NCBI GenBank assembly: GCA_020636215.1
Contig: JACJYG010000007.1
Span: 434,001 to 498,000 of the forward strand
Reading direction: 5' to 3'
Length of the DNA stretch: 64,000 nucleotides
Origin: Lewinellaceae bacterium
Lineage (GTDB): Bacteria; Bacteroidota; Bacteroidia; Chitinophagales; Saprospiraceae
In this document: in pieces, positions 8,379 through 17,396 of the stretch
Numbering within the stretch: the first letter of the stretch is position 1
How the letters are laid out: every line of letters starts with the position of its first letter
Program-made: the position numbers and the translations under genes
Notes under the pieces: model-generated
Seen by the model: the letters and a program-made list of their open reading frames with translations, nothing else
What the model was told of the DNA's origin: nothing
Databases searched by the model: none

Positions 8379-9911
8379 ATGACTTTCGTAAATGTTTCTT
8401 TATGGTTGGAAGGCAAACGGCTTCAGCTCCCGAAGATCAGCCAATTAACCATAGAATCTTCCTACAACACCCATCACCAATTCACCATATACATTCCTCT
8501 GTCCGATGCTTCTCCGCTGGACTATCCTGATGTCGAACAACTTATGGGGGAATATATCGATATCCGTTTTCAGCTCGCCGGCGGTTCTAACAAAGGGGGG
8601 CGATTCCTGGGAGTGGTGGATGAACTAAAGCCCTCATTTAGCGAAGACGGCAAGGCGCATTTGATCATTAATGGTTATTCCCCTTCTCATATCATGGATA
8701 CTTCTTCAGCCTTTGACTGTTTTGGCAACTGCACACTTACCGATCTAGCAGAAAAGGCCGTAAAGCCCTACCGTAAAAAATATTTTCCGCCAGTGGATAT
8801 CGAAAGATGCTCGGAAAAGGTCGAATGGAGTATTCAGGCGGAATCGTGCTACCAATATCTCTGCCGCATTGCCGAGCTTTATGGCAAGGTATTTTACTAC
8901 GATGGCAACCAGTTTTTCTTCGGAAAGCTCAGAGCACCTGATCAAAAGCCTATCCCCCTGGAAATGGGGAAACAGCTGCACAACCTGGAATTTAGTCTCA
9001 ACCTGGCGCCGGCTGACTTGGTTGTTAAAGGCTGGGACTCCTGCTCCGGCAAAGAGCTGCAGGTAGAATCAGATAAGCTGGTTACAAATAACCGTATCCT
9101 AAAATCTATCATCGATAAGTCCCGAAAATGTTATCCCCGCGCTGAGGTTTATGCAAGGCACTCCATTGCCGAAGGCAACGAGTTAAAAAGGCTGGCCAAT
9201 CGTTTATTAGCAAGGCAGGTTCACGAGTTGTTCACTGTTGAGGGTGTCAGTTCTGATCCTTCGTTACGGATTGGAAGTGAGGTAATCCTTGGGCATAATC
9301 ACAATTTCCTTCGAAATGACGTTAAGAACCGGCACTTCCTGATAATCTACGTTCACCACCAGATAAGCGCGGAAAATACCTACCAGAATAGTTTTTTGGC
9401 CATTCCTGCCGGCTTGCCCTACCCGGTCCCCATGCTGGCTGACCACAGTCGAATTAGCGGTACTCTGAGGGCTATTGTCCGCGATATTGCTGATCCGGAC
9501 GGACTCGGCCGGGTAAAGGTAGAACTCATTGGTGCACGGGCAAAGCCGGCTCCGCTAAGCCCGTGGCTGAGAGTACTGGCCAGTTCAGTGGCTGAATACG
9601 GTTTCCAGTCTATTCCTCAGCCATGTGAACAGGTTCTCTTGTTCTTTGAAGATATCTTCAACCCAGATCAGTCGCCCTACGTCCTGGGGAGCATCCGAAA
9701 TCAGGCCTTCCCTGCCGGCACCACTCCTGAAAATACCGGGATCTTCACCAAAGAGGCTGGGCTATGGATCAACCGCAAAACTGGTACCCTGAAGTTGTGG
9801 GGGCGGCAGGTGGAGATACTCGGCGATAAGCTAATCATGGATGGAGAGGAAGGTACCTGGATTGCTTGTGATATGGGAAAAAGACCTAAACTACAACCCA
9901 AAGCATTATGA
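8379..9911 (+). CDS. vgrG: T6SS spike protein VgrG (TssI)
   Basis: This is a 510-residue protein of the gp27/gp5 type. The N-terminal part has the phage late-control fold (ESCYQYLCRIAELYGKVFYY around 150-170). The middle contains the gp5 OB-fold entry (ADPDGLGRVKVEL about 365, then PWLRVLASS), and a short needle follows (TGTLKLWGRQVEILGDKLIM). VgrG caps the Hcp tube and is tipped by PAAR, delivering effectors. The C-terminal needle is short and carries no fused toxin domain. The stop overlaps the tssF start in an ATGA junction (9908-9911), a mark of translational coupling. Confidence 0.85.
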   Translation: MTFVNVSLWLEGKRLQLPKISQLTIESSYNTHHQFTIYIPLSDASPLDYPDVEQLMGEYIDIRFQLAGGSNKGGRFLGVVDELKPSFSEDGKAHLIINGYSPSHIMDTSSAFDCFGNCTLTDLAEKAVKPYRKKYFPPVDIERCSEKVEWSIQAESCYQYLCRIAELYGKVFYYDGNQFFFGKLRAPDQKPIPLEMGKQLHNLEFSLNLAPADLVVKGWDSCSGKELQVESDKLVTNNRILKSIIDKSRKCYPRAEVYARHSIAEGNELKRLANRLLARQVHELFTVEGVSSDPSLRIGSEVILGHNHNFLRNDVKNRHFLIIYVHHQISAENTYQNSFLAIPAGLPYPVPMLADHSRISGTLRAIVRDIADPDGLGRVKVELIGARAKPAPLSPWLRVLASSVAEYGFQSIPQPCEQVLLFFEDIFNPDQSPYVLGSIRNQAFPAGTTPENTGIFTKEAGLWINRKTGTLKLWGRQVEILGDKLIMDGEEGTWIACDMGKRPKLQPKAL

Positions 9912-11443
9912 GAACTTATAAAGAAATACTTGAGAGCCTCAGTATTAGTACAGCCAAGTACATTGCCCCGGAAATCCGGCCTTTTCTGCAACCACTCATC
10001 GAGAAGTTCGCCTGGGAATTGGGCTCTCAATATGCAGAGCTGGAAAACGCTCATGAATTGGCCTTTGAATCTCTGATGGAGCAGCTGTTTCCAGAGGTTC
10101 ATGGGCGGGCAATACCTCATCATGCTATTATGGAGGCACAGCCAGACGGGCAGCCATACCAACTGTCAAATGAAGACGCATTCGTTTCTGATGATGGTCT
10201 TTCCTTTGTGCCGCTTCTGTCACTCCCACTTCATCCTGCCGGAATAAGGTATAGAGTTCATAACCTGGGGTTCCATGTCCTTGGCGGCCACCAACGGAAG
10301 AAAGAGCCGATGGAACTACCTCTGCCACAGTACCAGAAAAAAGAAATTTGGCTGGGTATAGATTTAGGGGAGGGAAACGATGAGTTGGAGACCCCGAGGT
10401 TCTACTTTCACAACCTAAGTCTGCCTGCTGAGGGGTTGCTATCCCTGATCCAGTGGCAAAATGATGGCAAGCTCTTGGCAAAAGCGAGTTCACCATCTCT
10501 GGGCGATGATTACTTCTATCCTTTCCCGGATGCGGATTTCCTCCGCCTGCAACGGCTGCGTATGCAGATAATAGAAATGTACTCGGGCCGTTTCATCCAG
10601 TTGCAGGGAAAACTTCGGGCAGGTACGGGAACCCTTCCTCCTGAAATAAGGGCAAAGCTGAAAGATGTGGAGGGATATGGGGAAAACAGGATATCCTGGC
10701 TGAAGCTTTCTTTCCCGGAAAACTTCCCAGCAGAGGAGTTGGCAGTCATTGATATCCGTCTCAATTGCTTTCCAGTGTGGAATGTCCGTATTGACCGCAA
10801 CCTTGACCAGATGGCCCAACAGCTCATGGTCATTCCACTTAATTCCCAGCGAGAATTGGGTGCAGATACAAGCCACTTCCTGGGTATGCACCGGGTATGG
10901 TCGGATAGCATTTCGGCATTCAAACCCGTTGCATTCTCCGCATTTTCGGATATACCGGAAGGGGCCTATGCGTTACAATGCAGTGAGTTGTCAACCTTTA
11001 ATGGCAAAGAAGCCCACCGCCGCCTACAGGCCTTACTTTTTCTGTTGCAGGAAGAACGGCAAGCTTTCGGCATGTTTGAAAGGGAACAGCTGCAGTTTAC
11101 ACTAGAGGCCTTGGAGGAGCAATTGTTGCATCTCGAAGCACTTCTCCAGCCGCACACCCGGGGGCAGGTTATTATGCCCAACTACTACCTACACATCAAA
11201 CCGGCACAACCCGGTGAGATGGTCTATATCGAATACCTGTCATGCCAACCTGAAAAGTTGCTTCAATCAGGGCTTCAGCCCGGCACCCAACTTCATGGGC
11301 CTGCCGGAGTCTTCCGCCCGGGAGGAATCCAGCTAATTAGTGCCCCTGCCGGCGGGCGCCCACCGCTGAACACGGTCGAAAGGGCCACTGCCATCAAACA
11401 TTACCTCAGTTTAAAATCTTTTCCACATGAGCGATATCAATAG
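9908..11443 (+). CDS. tssF: T6SS baseplate subunit TssF
   Basis: This is a 511-residue protein whose first 80 residues (ELGSQYAELENAHELAFESL, then MEQLFPEVHGRAIPHHAIM) show the TssF-style start in which a long helix precedes the conserved PEL/PEV-P segment. TssF combines with TssG and TssK to build baseplate wedges. It overlaps vgrG by 4 nt and the next toxin-like gene by 17 nt. Length is somewhat below canonical proteobacterial TssF, as expected for the T6SSiii form. Confidence 0.75.
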   Translation: MRTYKEILESLSISTAKYIAPEIRPFLQPLIEKFAWELGSQYAELENAHELAFESLMEQLFPEVHGRAIPHHAIMEAQPDGQPYQLSNEDAFVSDDGLSFVPLLSLPLHPAGIRYRVHNLGFHVLGGHQRKKEPMELPLPQYQKKEIWLGIDLGEGNDELETPRFYFHNLSLPAEGLLSLIQWQNDGKLLAKASSPSLGDDYFYPFPDADFLRLQRLRMQIIEMYSGRFIQLQGKLRAGTGTLPPEIRAKLKDVEGYGENRISWLKLSFPENFPAEELAVIDIRLNCFPVWNVRIDRNLDQMAQQLMVIPLNSQRELGADTSHFLGMHRVWSDSISAFKPVAFSAFSDIPEGAYALQCSELSTFNGKEAHRRLQALLFLLQEERQAFGMFEREQLQFTLEALEEQLLHLEALLQPHTRGQVIMPNYYLHIKPAQPGEMVYIEYLSCQPEKLLQSGLQPGTQLHGPAGVFRPGGIQLISAPAGGRPPLNTVERATAIKHYLSLKSFPHERYQ

Positions 11444-12215
11444 GAAACGCGTGCAGGCCAATCCTGCAGTAGGTAGGCAGCCTGAAATAGTGGGGAAAGC
11501 CAATAGTATTCTAAATGAAGTTATACTAGGAGAGTTTTATGAAGGAGAAAGGACGTGGGTGGGTACTTCTATTAACGTCATCACGGGGTTTACTCCATTG
11601 GGTTGGATAGCGGATGTCAGAGATACTTTTGCCTCAGGGAAAAAATTTTTCGAAAATCCTTCAACTGAACCTGCATTGGCAGTGGGGATAGCTATCATCG
11701 GTTTCATACCAGGGGGTGATCTGGTCAAAGGCCTACGTAAGGGAGGGAAAAAACTATTAAAAGGGAAAAAAACAGCCCGTGGAATTGGTGAAAAATTCAT
11801 AAAGAAAGGAAAAAGGCTTGAGGTTAATGTTGATCTAGCTTTACAGAGGCACAAAAACAAAACCAAATTCAGGCTTGGCGCTGGGAGGGAAGTGGAGTCT
11901 GCACATTTAGTCAACTCTTCATCATTGAAAAATATCCCAGGATACAGCCGGGATTCAGCTCTAACCGTATTGCTACCAACAAGAGTCCATAGAAAATTTG
12001 ATAAACACTGGAAAGCGAAAGCAAGAGAACTTCTTAAGGATCAAACTCATGTGAAAGTTGCTGAATGGGAGAAGATTCTAAATGATGCAATTGAGTCTGT
12101 TCCAGAACTTAAAGGAAGAACAGGAGATACCATGTCTTTTGCAATAAGGAATGAACTATATCACGTACAACGTTTGAACGCTGACGATTTAATCAGAATG
12201 CCATTTTCAAAATAA
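11427..12215 (+). CDS. putative T6SS effector with pre-toxin segment and nuclease-like end
   Basis: This is a 262-residue protein. Residues about 45-105 (TPLGWIADVRDTF, then a hydrophobic AVGIAIIGFIPGGDLVKGL) look like the pre-toxin segments that precede C-terminal toxin domains in polymorphic toxins. The C-terminal part has ESAHLVNSSSLKNIPGYS, SALTVLLPTRVHRKFDKHWK and a late NELYHVQRL. Conserved-looking His residues in an AH..H arrangement suggest a metal-dependent nuclease, but I cannot name the family. The gene is visibly more AT-rich than its neighbours and starts inside tssF, suggesting later insertion into the operon. No immunity gene is obvious: the next gene, 46 nt on, is tssG. Confidence 0.55.
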   Translation: MSDINRKRVQANPAVGRQPEIVGKANSILNEVILGEFYEGERTWVGTSINVITGFTPLGWIADVRDTFASGKKFFENPSTEPALAVGIAIIGFIPGGDLVKGLRKGGKKLLKGKKTARGIGEKFIKKGKRLEVNVDLALQRHKNKTKFRLGAGREVESAHLVNSSSLKNIPGYSRDSALTVLLPTRVHRKFDKHWKAKARELLKDQTHVKVAEWEKILNDAIESVPELKGRTGDTMSFAIRNELYHVQRLNADDLIRMPFSK

Positions 12216-12260
12216 ATCTTCATGCCGACAGGGTAAACTGTACCAAAAAAACTTAACAAT

Positions 12261-13094
12261 ATGAAAACACTTCCCACGCCTATGCCCTTCCTCTCAGCGC
12301 CTGCCTATGCAGCTATCCTCCTTGACCTAGGCATCTGCACTTCGGAGCAGATTTCGATCCACACCGCCACTGAAACTGAGCCCGGTAAGGAAACAACGAT
12401 TACGGAGGCGGGATATGAAGAAGCAGATGGGAAGGCACACATTTGGGCCTGTAATGAAAGTGCTTCACAACAACGCTTTCTGGAACAAACGGATATAGAT
12501 AGCCCTGCACGAGCGGTCTATTCATGCCTCGAAGAGCAGGCTCAGGGATTTCGCCTGGCACTTGAGATGAAAAAGCGAAAGCTGGAGGTCGGTGTTACTT
12601 CCGCTGTATTAGGTCTATTACCGGAAGAGCGCTTCGACCATTTTACGGTACAGCAGCGGTGCATACTGGTCTACTTTGGGCCTCTGGCAACTTTTATCCG
12701 GGCAGATCTCACATTTTTACAAACCTGCCTGGAATGGATAACATCCCAGCGAGTGGTTATCGAAGAAGGGGACCCACCAGCCCGGCCAATACCACCTCAG
12801 AGCATCCCGCCTCTCGGCAGGTGGCAGTTGAATGCCAATGCCCGGCTCGGTGGTATCGTCATCCCGGATAAGAAATTTCTGCTCATAAAGGTCGGCCCAC
12901 TGCCAGTAGAGAAGATCGCCGGTTTCGTCGCCAGCGGCGAATGGTATAGGTTCCTGAACGAAGCCTTTCTTCCAATGCTCTTATCGCCGGACTATGAATG
13001 GCACCTTACGGCTGCGCCGGAAAAAGATAAGGAAAAATGGCTGCTCTCAGGAGGAAACTATCCTTCTTTCCTGGGAATCAACACAGCCGTCTGA
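12261..13094 (+). CDS. tssG: T6SS baseplate subunit TssG
   Basis: This is a 277-residue protein. The last 110 residues follow the TssG pattern: LGRWQLNANARLGG, then PDKKFLLIKVGPLPVEK, an FLNEAFLPMLLSPDYEW stretch and a final PSFLGINT, equivalent to the closing LG-x-N-T found in TssG. TssG forms the core of each baseplate wedge with two TssF copies. Although it follows the toxin-like gene, these motifs argue against it being an immunity protein. Spacing to tssN is 36 nt. Confidence 0.75.
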   Translation: MKTLPTPMPFLSAPAYAAILLDLGICTSEQISIHTATETEPGKETTITEAGYEEADGKAHIWACNESASQQRFLEQTDIDSPARAVYSCLEEQAQGFRLALEMKKRKLEVGVTSAVLGLLPEERFDHFTVQQRCILVYFGPLATFIRADLTFLQTCLEWITSQRVVIEEGDPPARPIPPQSIPPLGRWQLNANARLGGIVIPDKKFLLIKVGPLPVEKIAGFVASGEWYRFLNEAFLPMLLSPDYEWHLTAAPEKDKEKWLLSGGNYPSFLGINTAV

Positions 13095-13130
13095 CCATTA
13101 TCCTTTAATTTATTCCCAAAATAAAACAAA

Positions 13131-14027
13131 ATGGCTACTGGTATAAGCATATTATTCAATAAACTAAAGCCAAAAGACCCCTACATTTCAGCGGTTATTA
13201 TTCACAGCACATTGACCCTGGCAGCTTTTGCTGCTATAGGGCTGGTTGCTGCCCGAATCGATAATAGCCAACCTCATTTTGCTGTTGCTTTGCTAGCCAT
13301 TGTGGCTTTCTTGATGGGCTTGTTGCACAATTGGCACCTATATGAAAGGCACAGTTGGACCAGCCGTGAACAACACCTCATGGAAACAGGTTTTACGATC
13401 CTGCTCAACTTAGGCGGAATATTGGTACTCGTCATCCTGTTTTCTCTGAGGCAGGGAGAATTCCGAGCCGAGTTTCCCCTGGCAGCCATCTTTTTTTCGC
13501 TGCCTTACTTTGTAGAGAAATTAAGCCAACAAATAAAACATTTTCCTATATACACGCCTCCATCGGTTCCCATTCAAGAATACCAGAGTGCGCTCGCCAG
13601 TGGGATATTCGACGACACGGATACGTATATCAAATTCGTGTTCAAAGGAGAAGGCGAATCGGAAGACTTTCCGGTGAAGGGCTACCTCGGTTACTCTGTG
13701 GTAGCCGGCAAAGCCTTTAAAACCTCCTTGGTTGATATTTTCAAGGCATACCTTCTTTTGCACAACGTCAATAAAAACCCTCAGGCTCCCATACGAACAT
13801 CTTATGAGGCCGATGAAAAAAGGACCCAATATTACCTGTGGACATTTCATGTCACACGGGCTTGGGGAATGGGGAAGAGATACCTTCATCCCACTGCTAC
13901 GCTGGAAGATAACCGAGTGCGTTTAAGCGTAGGTCGGGAATTGATGAATGGATACCTTATGAGAGTAGCCCGAGTGACTATATACGCTTATAGGACAACC
14001 TTTAAACCTGAGAACAATGAACATTAA
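13131..14027 (+). CDS. tssN: T6SSiii membrane protein TssN
   Basis: This is a 298-residue protein with four hydrophobic helices in the first 130 residues (about 20-40, 50-67, 85-105 and 112-128), followed by a soluble cytosolic part rich in aromatic residues (KFVFKGEGESEDFPVKGYLG, then YYLWTFHVTRAWGMG). This topology and length match TssN, one of the Bacteroidota-specific proteins thought to replace the TssJLM membrane complex. It overlaps the next gene by 11 nt. Confidence 0.7.
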   Translation: MATGISILFNKLKPKDPYISAVIIHSTLTLAAFAAIGLVAARIDNSQPHFAVALLAIVAFLMGLLHNWHLYERHSWTSREQHLMETGFTILLNLGGILVLVILFSLRQGEFRAEFPLAAIFFSLPYFVEKLSQQIKHFPIYTPPSVPIQEYQSALASGIFDDTDTYIKFVFKGEGESEDFPVKGYLGYSVVAGKAFKTSLVDIFKAYLLLHNVNKNPQAPIRTSYEADEKRTQYYLWTFHVTRAWGMGKRYLHPTATLEDNRVRLSVGRELMNGYLMRVARVTIYAYRTTFKPENNEH

Positions 14028-15051
14028 AAACCCACCCCAAATGAGGCCCGGCACCATTATTGAAGCGGGTCATTTTGAAAGAATTTACGACTGGGTAGAT
14101 AGGCAAGCTGCCTTTTCTAGCTGGTTAAGCAGAAGCCCTAATGACTACGGACTCAGTTTTTCCGAATGGATACCCTTTTCAATGCAACTTAATGGCAACC
14201 GTCTGCACATTCACAGTATGCTCGGCCTATGCTGCGATGGGACTCCAATTCTGCACCATGAAAGGTATTCACCACCTTTATCCCTTAGGCTTCCAGAGTA
14301 TCCTGATACCTCGGACCCCTTGGAAATATTCATTCATGCGGGAGGTAGTCGCCAACCTTGGGGCGATATCAGTTTGCCGGAATATCGGCTTGAAACTAGG
14401 GCAGTTGGATCTACAGTCCTGGAAAGAATGCCGGATAACTTCATAAAGTTAGGCATACTGTCTTTCGAAAATGGAGCATACCTCCTATTGGATTACATTC
14501 CACCCGCACGGCATCTGGGAGCAGAGCCAAACCTCTGGAGAAAATACGAGGAAATAGAGAAATTCTGGCTCGACTTCCTACGCCTTACGCCAAGTATCTG
14601 TGCACAAACCTTTGCTTCATCTCCAAATTCCGAACGGGGTGCCCTTAACCGCCTGGCTGAAGCCGTAGGCAATTATATCTCCTTTGAACACCGGCGCTTC
14701 CAGTATCTCCAACAGGATTCGCATCCTGCTACTCTTTTTGAACTGGTTGCGGGGCTGTCACATGTATTTCAATTCCAGCTTCGGACCATCCGAAGCAGCT
14801 TACAGTTGAATGCCTTGCTCGATACTTTCCAGAAGTATTCGCACTCTACACCCGGCTATATTTTCCAGCCACAAGGGTTTCTGGATTCAGTTGATGCATT
14901 AGCCAGCCATATCTACCAACACCTGGATATTGAGGCGTCACTGCGGGTTATGAAGCAGTTTTTTCGCTTCACATGGCCTGTCTGGAAACGTTTGGGAGAG
15001 ACAGACAATATCACGTTTACCGGAATACAGATGCCTAACGAACTTGGATAG
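14017..15051 (+). CDS. tssK: T6SS baseplate-membrane linker TssK
   Basis: This is a 344-residue protein with the TssK plan: a beta-rich shell domain at the start (ends near 190, with an LGAEPNLWRKYEE segment), a helical neck (FELVAGLSHVFQFQLRT region about 245-265) and a C-terminal head. TssK trimers join baseplate wedges to the membrane complex. The start codon lies inside tssN, so the two are coupled. It is shorter than proteobacterial TssK, as is usual for T6SSiii. Confidence 0.7.
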   Translation: MNIKNPPQMRPGTIIEAGHFERIYDWVDRQAAFSSWLSRSPNDYGLSFSEWIPFSMQLNGNRLHIHSMLGLCCDGTPILHHERYSPPLSLRLPEYPDTSDPLEIFIHAGGSRQPWGDISLPEYRLETRAVGSTVLERMPDNFIKLGILSFENGAYLLLDYIPPARHLGAEPNLWRKYEEIEKFWLDFLRLTPSICAQTFASSPNSERGALNRLAEAVGNYISFEHRRFQYLQQDSHPATLFELVAGLSHVFQFQLRTIRSSLQLNALLDTFQKYSHSTPGYIFQPQGFLDSVDALASHIYQHLDIEASLRVMKQFFRFTWPVWKRLGETDNITFTGIQMPNELG

Positions 15052-15084
15052 CGAACAGATTCAAACCTCAAAATTTACACTATA

Positions 15085-15375
15085 ATGAAACCTGCAACAT
15101 TTGTTGGCGCGTACCACATTTGCCCGAAATCCGATGGCAACAAACCTCATGTGGGCGGAAAATGTATTGAGGGTGCAACGTCGGTTTTCATTGAAAAAAA
15201 GCCGGCCTGTCGTCAAGGCGATAAATTGTTGTGTAATAGCCCCAATCAGGATGTCATTCAGGCTGGATCATCAAAATTGTTCATTGAAAAAAAGCCCGCA
15301 GCTCAACTAGGTAGTCCCACTGCCCATGGGGGAAGGATTATTGAGGGTGCACGCAAAGTCTTTTTTGGAGGCTGA
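15085..15375 (+). CDS. PAAR-domain spike tip protein
   Basis: This is a 96-residue protein made of two related halves, each containing an FIEKKPA segment (about 37-43 and 69-75), with Cys and His residues (H11, C13, H22, C27, H84) positioned to hold a metal at the tip. PAAR proteins sharpen the VgrG spike and can recruit effectors. It has no toxin extension. It sits 33 nt after tssK and before the TssO-like gene. Confidence 0.75.
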   Translation: MKPATFVGAYHICPKSDGNKPHVGGKCIEGATSVFIEKKPACRQGDKLLCNSPNQDVIQAGSSKLFIEKKPAAQLGSPTAHGGRIIEGARKVFFGG

Positions 15376-15438
15376 ACCAGTTCTGCGAAAGGGTTTGCAT
15401 TGTAAAAAAAAAATCAACATCATAAAAACTAAAAAACC

Positions 15439-16335
15439 ATGGCAACGAAAAGTACCAGTAAATGGAAGGCTATGGCTACTATAGCACTATGGAGTACTTT
15501 CCCTATTCTAGCTGCTTTTATGGCAGCCTATATCGGCTACAATACCAGCACCACAGTGCATCAGCGAATAAAAAGCCAACTTGAAAGCACCATCAGCTTG
15601 CAGGAGAAATCCCTAGATAGCCTGGAAGTAAAACTCAAAGAGTTACTTCAAAAACGGAAAGAACAGGAACTGATCTGGAACCAGTCGCAACAAATGAAAA
15701 CCATGATCGAAAGACAGCGGACCAGCTGGGATGAAGCACAAGGCCAGGAGGAGTTAAAGGAAAAGTTTGGTCTCAGTGATGTGGCCTATTACAACTTGGT
15801 GGCTTCATTTCGTAACATTCGGTTAAGCGACACAACCGCTTTGTTGTCACGGCTAGAAATGCTGGAAAATTCCGCTCTGCTTTATAACCAGACAAAACAA
15901 ATGGCATTGGCGCGTCTGGATGGAAGTGATGCCAATTTGCTCAGGCAAGAACTCGATGCCTGCAAAATCAATTTACAGACCCAGTACAGAGATATTTATG
16001 AACTCGAGCGCCAGGTCCTCGGCTTAGAAAGAGAGCTTTCTGCTTGTCTACTCCAAAATGGTCGCTCTAAACCATGCCCGGAAGCACCTCTATGCCGGGA
16101 AGAAGAATTGGAAAAGGAGCTTGTTAACCTAAAAGAGGCCATCTTAAAAGTAAAACAGGCTGAGCTCCTTGGACTTCAGGAACTGGGGCGTGAACTACAG
16201 AGCATCATCCACAAACCTTGGAGCCAATCCAGAAAACCAGATGTCGAAGACCTTTCCCGTGAAGTGGCCCGCAGGGTGGAAGTTCTGGAAGTAGAGTTGA
16301 GGTATTTAGAAAGGGTCACCCTATCAGCTCGTTGA
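15439..16335 (+). CDS. tssO: T6SSiii protein TssO-like: one membrane helix plus long coiled coil
   Basis: This is a 298-residue protein with one transmembrane helix near the start (about 14-33) and then almost continuous heptad-like helices (STISLQEKSLDSLEVKLKEL; LRQELDACKINLQTQ). TssO proteins have this single-helix plus coiled-coil plan and belong to the alternative membrane complex of T6SSiii. This one looks longer than usual. It is the last gene of the T6SS block. The identification rests on architecture and context rather than on a diagnostic motif. Confidence 0.55.
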   Translation: MATKSTSKWKAMATIALWSTFPILAAFMAAYIGYNTSTTVHQRIKSQLESTISLQEKSLDSLEVKLKELLQKRKEQELIWNQSQQMKTMIERQRTSWDEAQGQEELKEKFGLSDVAYYNLVASFRNIRLSDTTALLSRLEMLENSALLYNQTKQMALARLDGSDANLLRQELDACKINLQTQYRDIYELERQVLGLERELSACLLQNGRSKPCPEAPLCREEELEKELVNLKEAILKVKQAELLGLQELGRELQSIIHKPWSQSRKPDVEDLSREVARRVEVLEVELRYLERVTLSAR

Positions 16336-17068
16336 CCCTTCGGTTATAAACTGCGGGTAAGATAATATCCGCAAAAGATTAAAAGCCAGCTCGCAGCCCC
16401 GGCCCACCCCCGCCATCCCAGTTCACAGGAACGGCCAGGAGTGTCAGTAAGCCAGTAAACACTATGCAGTTGGCAGTCCAATGGTGCTCACAACCCAGGC
16501 CAAGCCGCTCACCAGCGCGGCCACAGGATGCCAAACCAGCTCGCAGCAACGGCCAGGGGTTCCAGTACGCCAGTAAACAGACGGCAGCTGGCAGGACGCG
16601 GATGCTCACCGCCACGGCCATACCGCTCACACCAACGGCCAAACCAGGCCCTCAGCGCTCACATCAACGGCCAAAGGGCGCCATGCCCGCTCACAGCCAC
16701 GGCCCTCGGCGGCCACAGCAATTCCCAGGAACCGCCTCCAGACAGCTTAACGGCTGCGCCGGCACAGTACCCCCAGAACACCCACCCAGCCATACTGTGC
16801 CGGCGCTGCCGTCCCCCCGGCAGCATCCCTCCAGCCAAGCCAGCGGCCAGGCCTGTGGAATGCCCATGGCTCCTTAAAAGAAGATTCCACAGGCCTGGCG
16901 GCTGGACCCCCAGGCAGCCCGTAGCCAAAGCCTTTGCATACAAAAACCAGGCCTGCAGGCGAGGATCCGCCGGCGCCAGGTGGCCATAATGTACCCAAAA
17001 AAGAAGCGAGCTCCAGCTGGGAAGCTCGCCCTTTGAACACAAAATTCCCGTCACCAAAAGGGGATCAG
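16336..17068. other. gene-free GC-rich stretch with degenerate repeats
   Basis: No credible gene is seen. Between about 16390 and 16720 variants of CTCACA-CCAACGGCCA and CCAGTAAACA recur, as if a short unit had been repeated and decayed. A perfect hairpin follows at 16846-16899. The open frames here are proline/alanine-rich by-products of base composition. The stretch marks the junction between the T6SS block and the GC-rich minus-strand block. Confidence 0.6.
16846..16899. repeat. perfect 16-bp-arm hairpin, CCTGTGGAAT family
   Basis: The arms GCCAGGCCTGTGGAAT (16846-16861) and its exact complement (16884-16899) flank a 22-nt loop. Neither side has a T-run, so it is unlikely to be a simple terminator. 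Related hairpins with the same CCTGTGGAAT arm occur at 20468-20496 and 21862-21907. Confidence 0.8.
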
Positions 17069-17389
17069 CTAAGATGCTATATTCTGGCATCTCGGTTTTG
17101 CCATCAAATCCCCCAAATCCTGCCGGGCGAGCTCCAGTTCAACCTGCAAATCAGCGACCCGCTGCGCAGCCTGGAGCAGTTCCCGAAGCTGCCAGCGCAA
17201 CTCCCGGTTCTCCTCCTCCAGTTCCCGGATGCGGGCGCCCTGGCGCGGGCAGCTCAGCAGCATGCGCTCGGCGGCTTTGGAGTTGGTGGCTTCCTGGAAG
17301 TAGCGTTTGCCCCAATTTAGGGCATCATTTAGCTCGGGGGAAAGGTCCCGCAGGATAAGGGTTTTGGCGCTTGTGGTGGTGTTGCTCAT
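17069..17389 (-). CDS. small coiled-coil protein, unknown
   Basis: I chose the ATG at 17389, giving 106 residues (MSNTTTSAKTLILRDLSPEL start); the frame opens 12 codons earlier inside the preceding gene's tail. Residues about 55-95 (RIRELEEENRELRWQLREL) form a coiled coil. No family recognised. It is the last gene of a minus-strand series and starts 7 nt after the stop of the 104-residue gene, so the two are probably co-transcribed. The C-terminus is Cys- and basic-rich. Confidence 0.5.
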   Translation of the reverse strand: MSNTTTSAKTLILRDLSPELNDALNWGKRYFQEATNSKAAERMLLSCPRQGARIRELEEENRELRWQLRELLQAAQRVADLQVELELARQDLGDLMAKPRCQNIAS

Positions 17390-17396
17390 AGCGGAA

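Noticed and set aside
12261..13094. Immunity protein for the upstream effector
   Set aside because: The C-terminal part matches the TssG pattern (ARLGG, FLLIKVGPL, FLGINT), so it is a structural gene.
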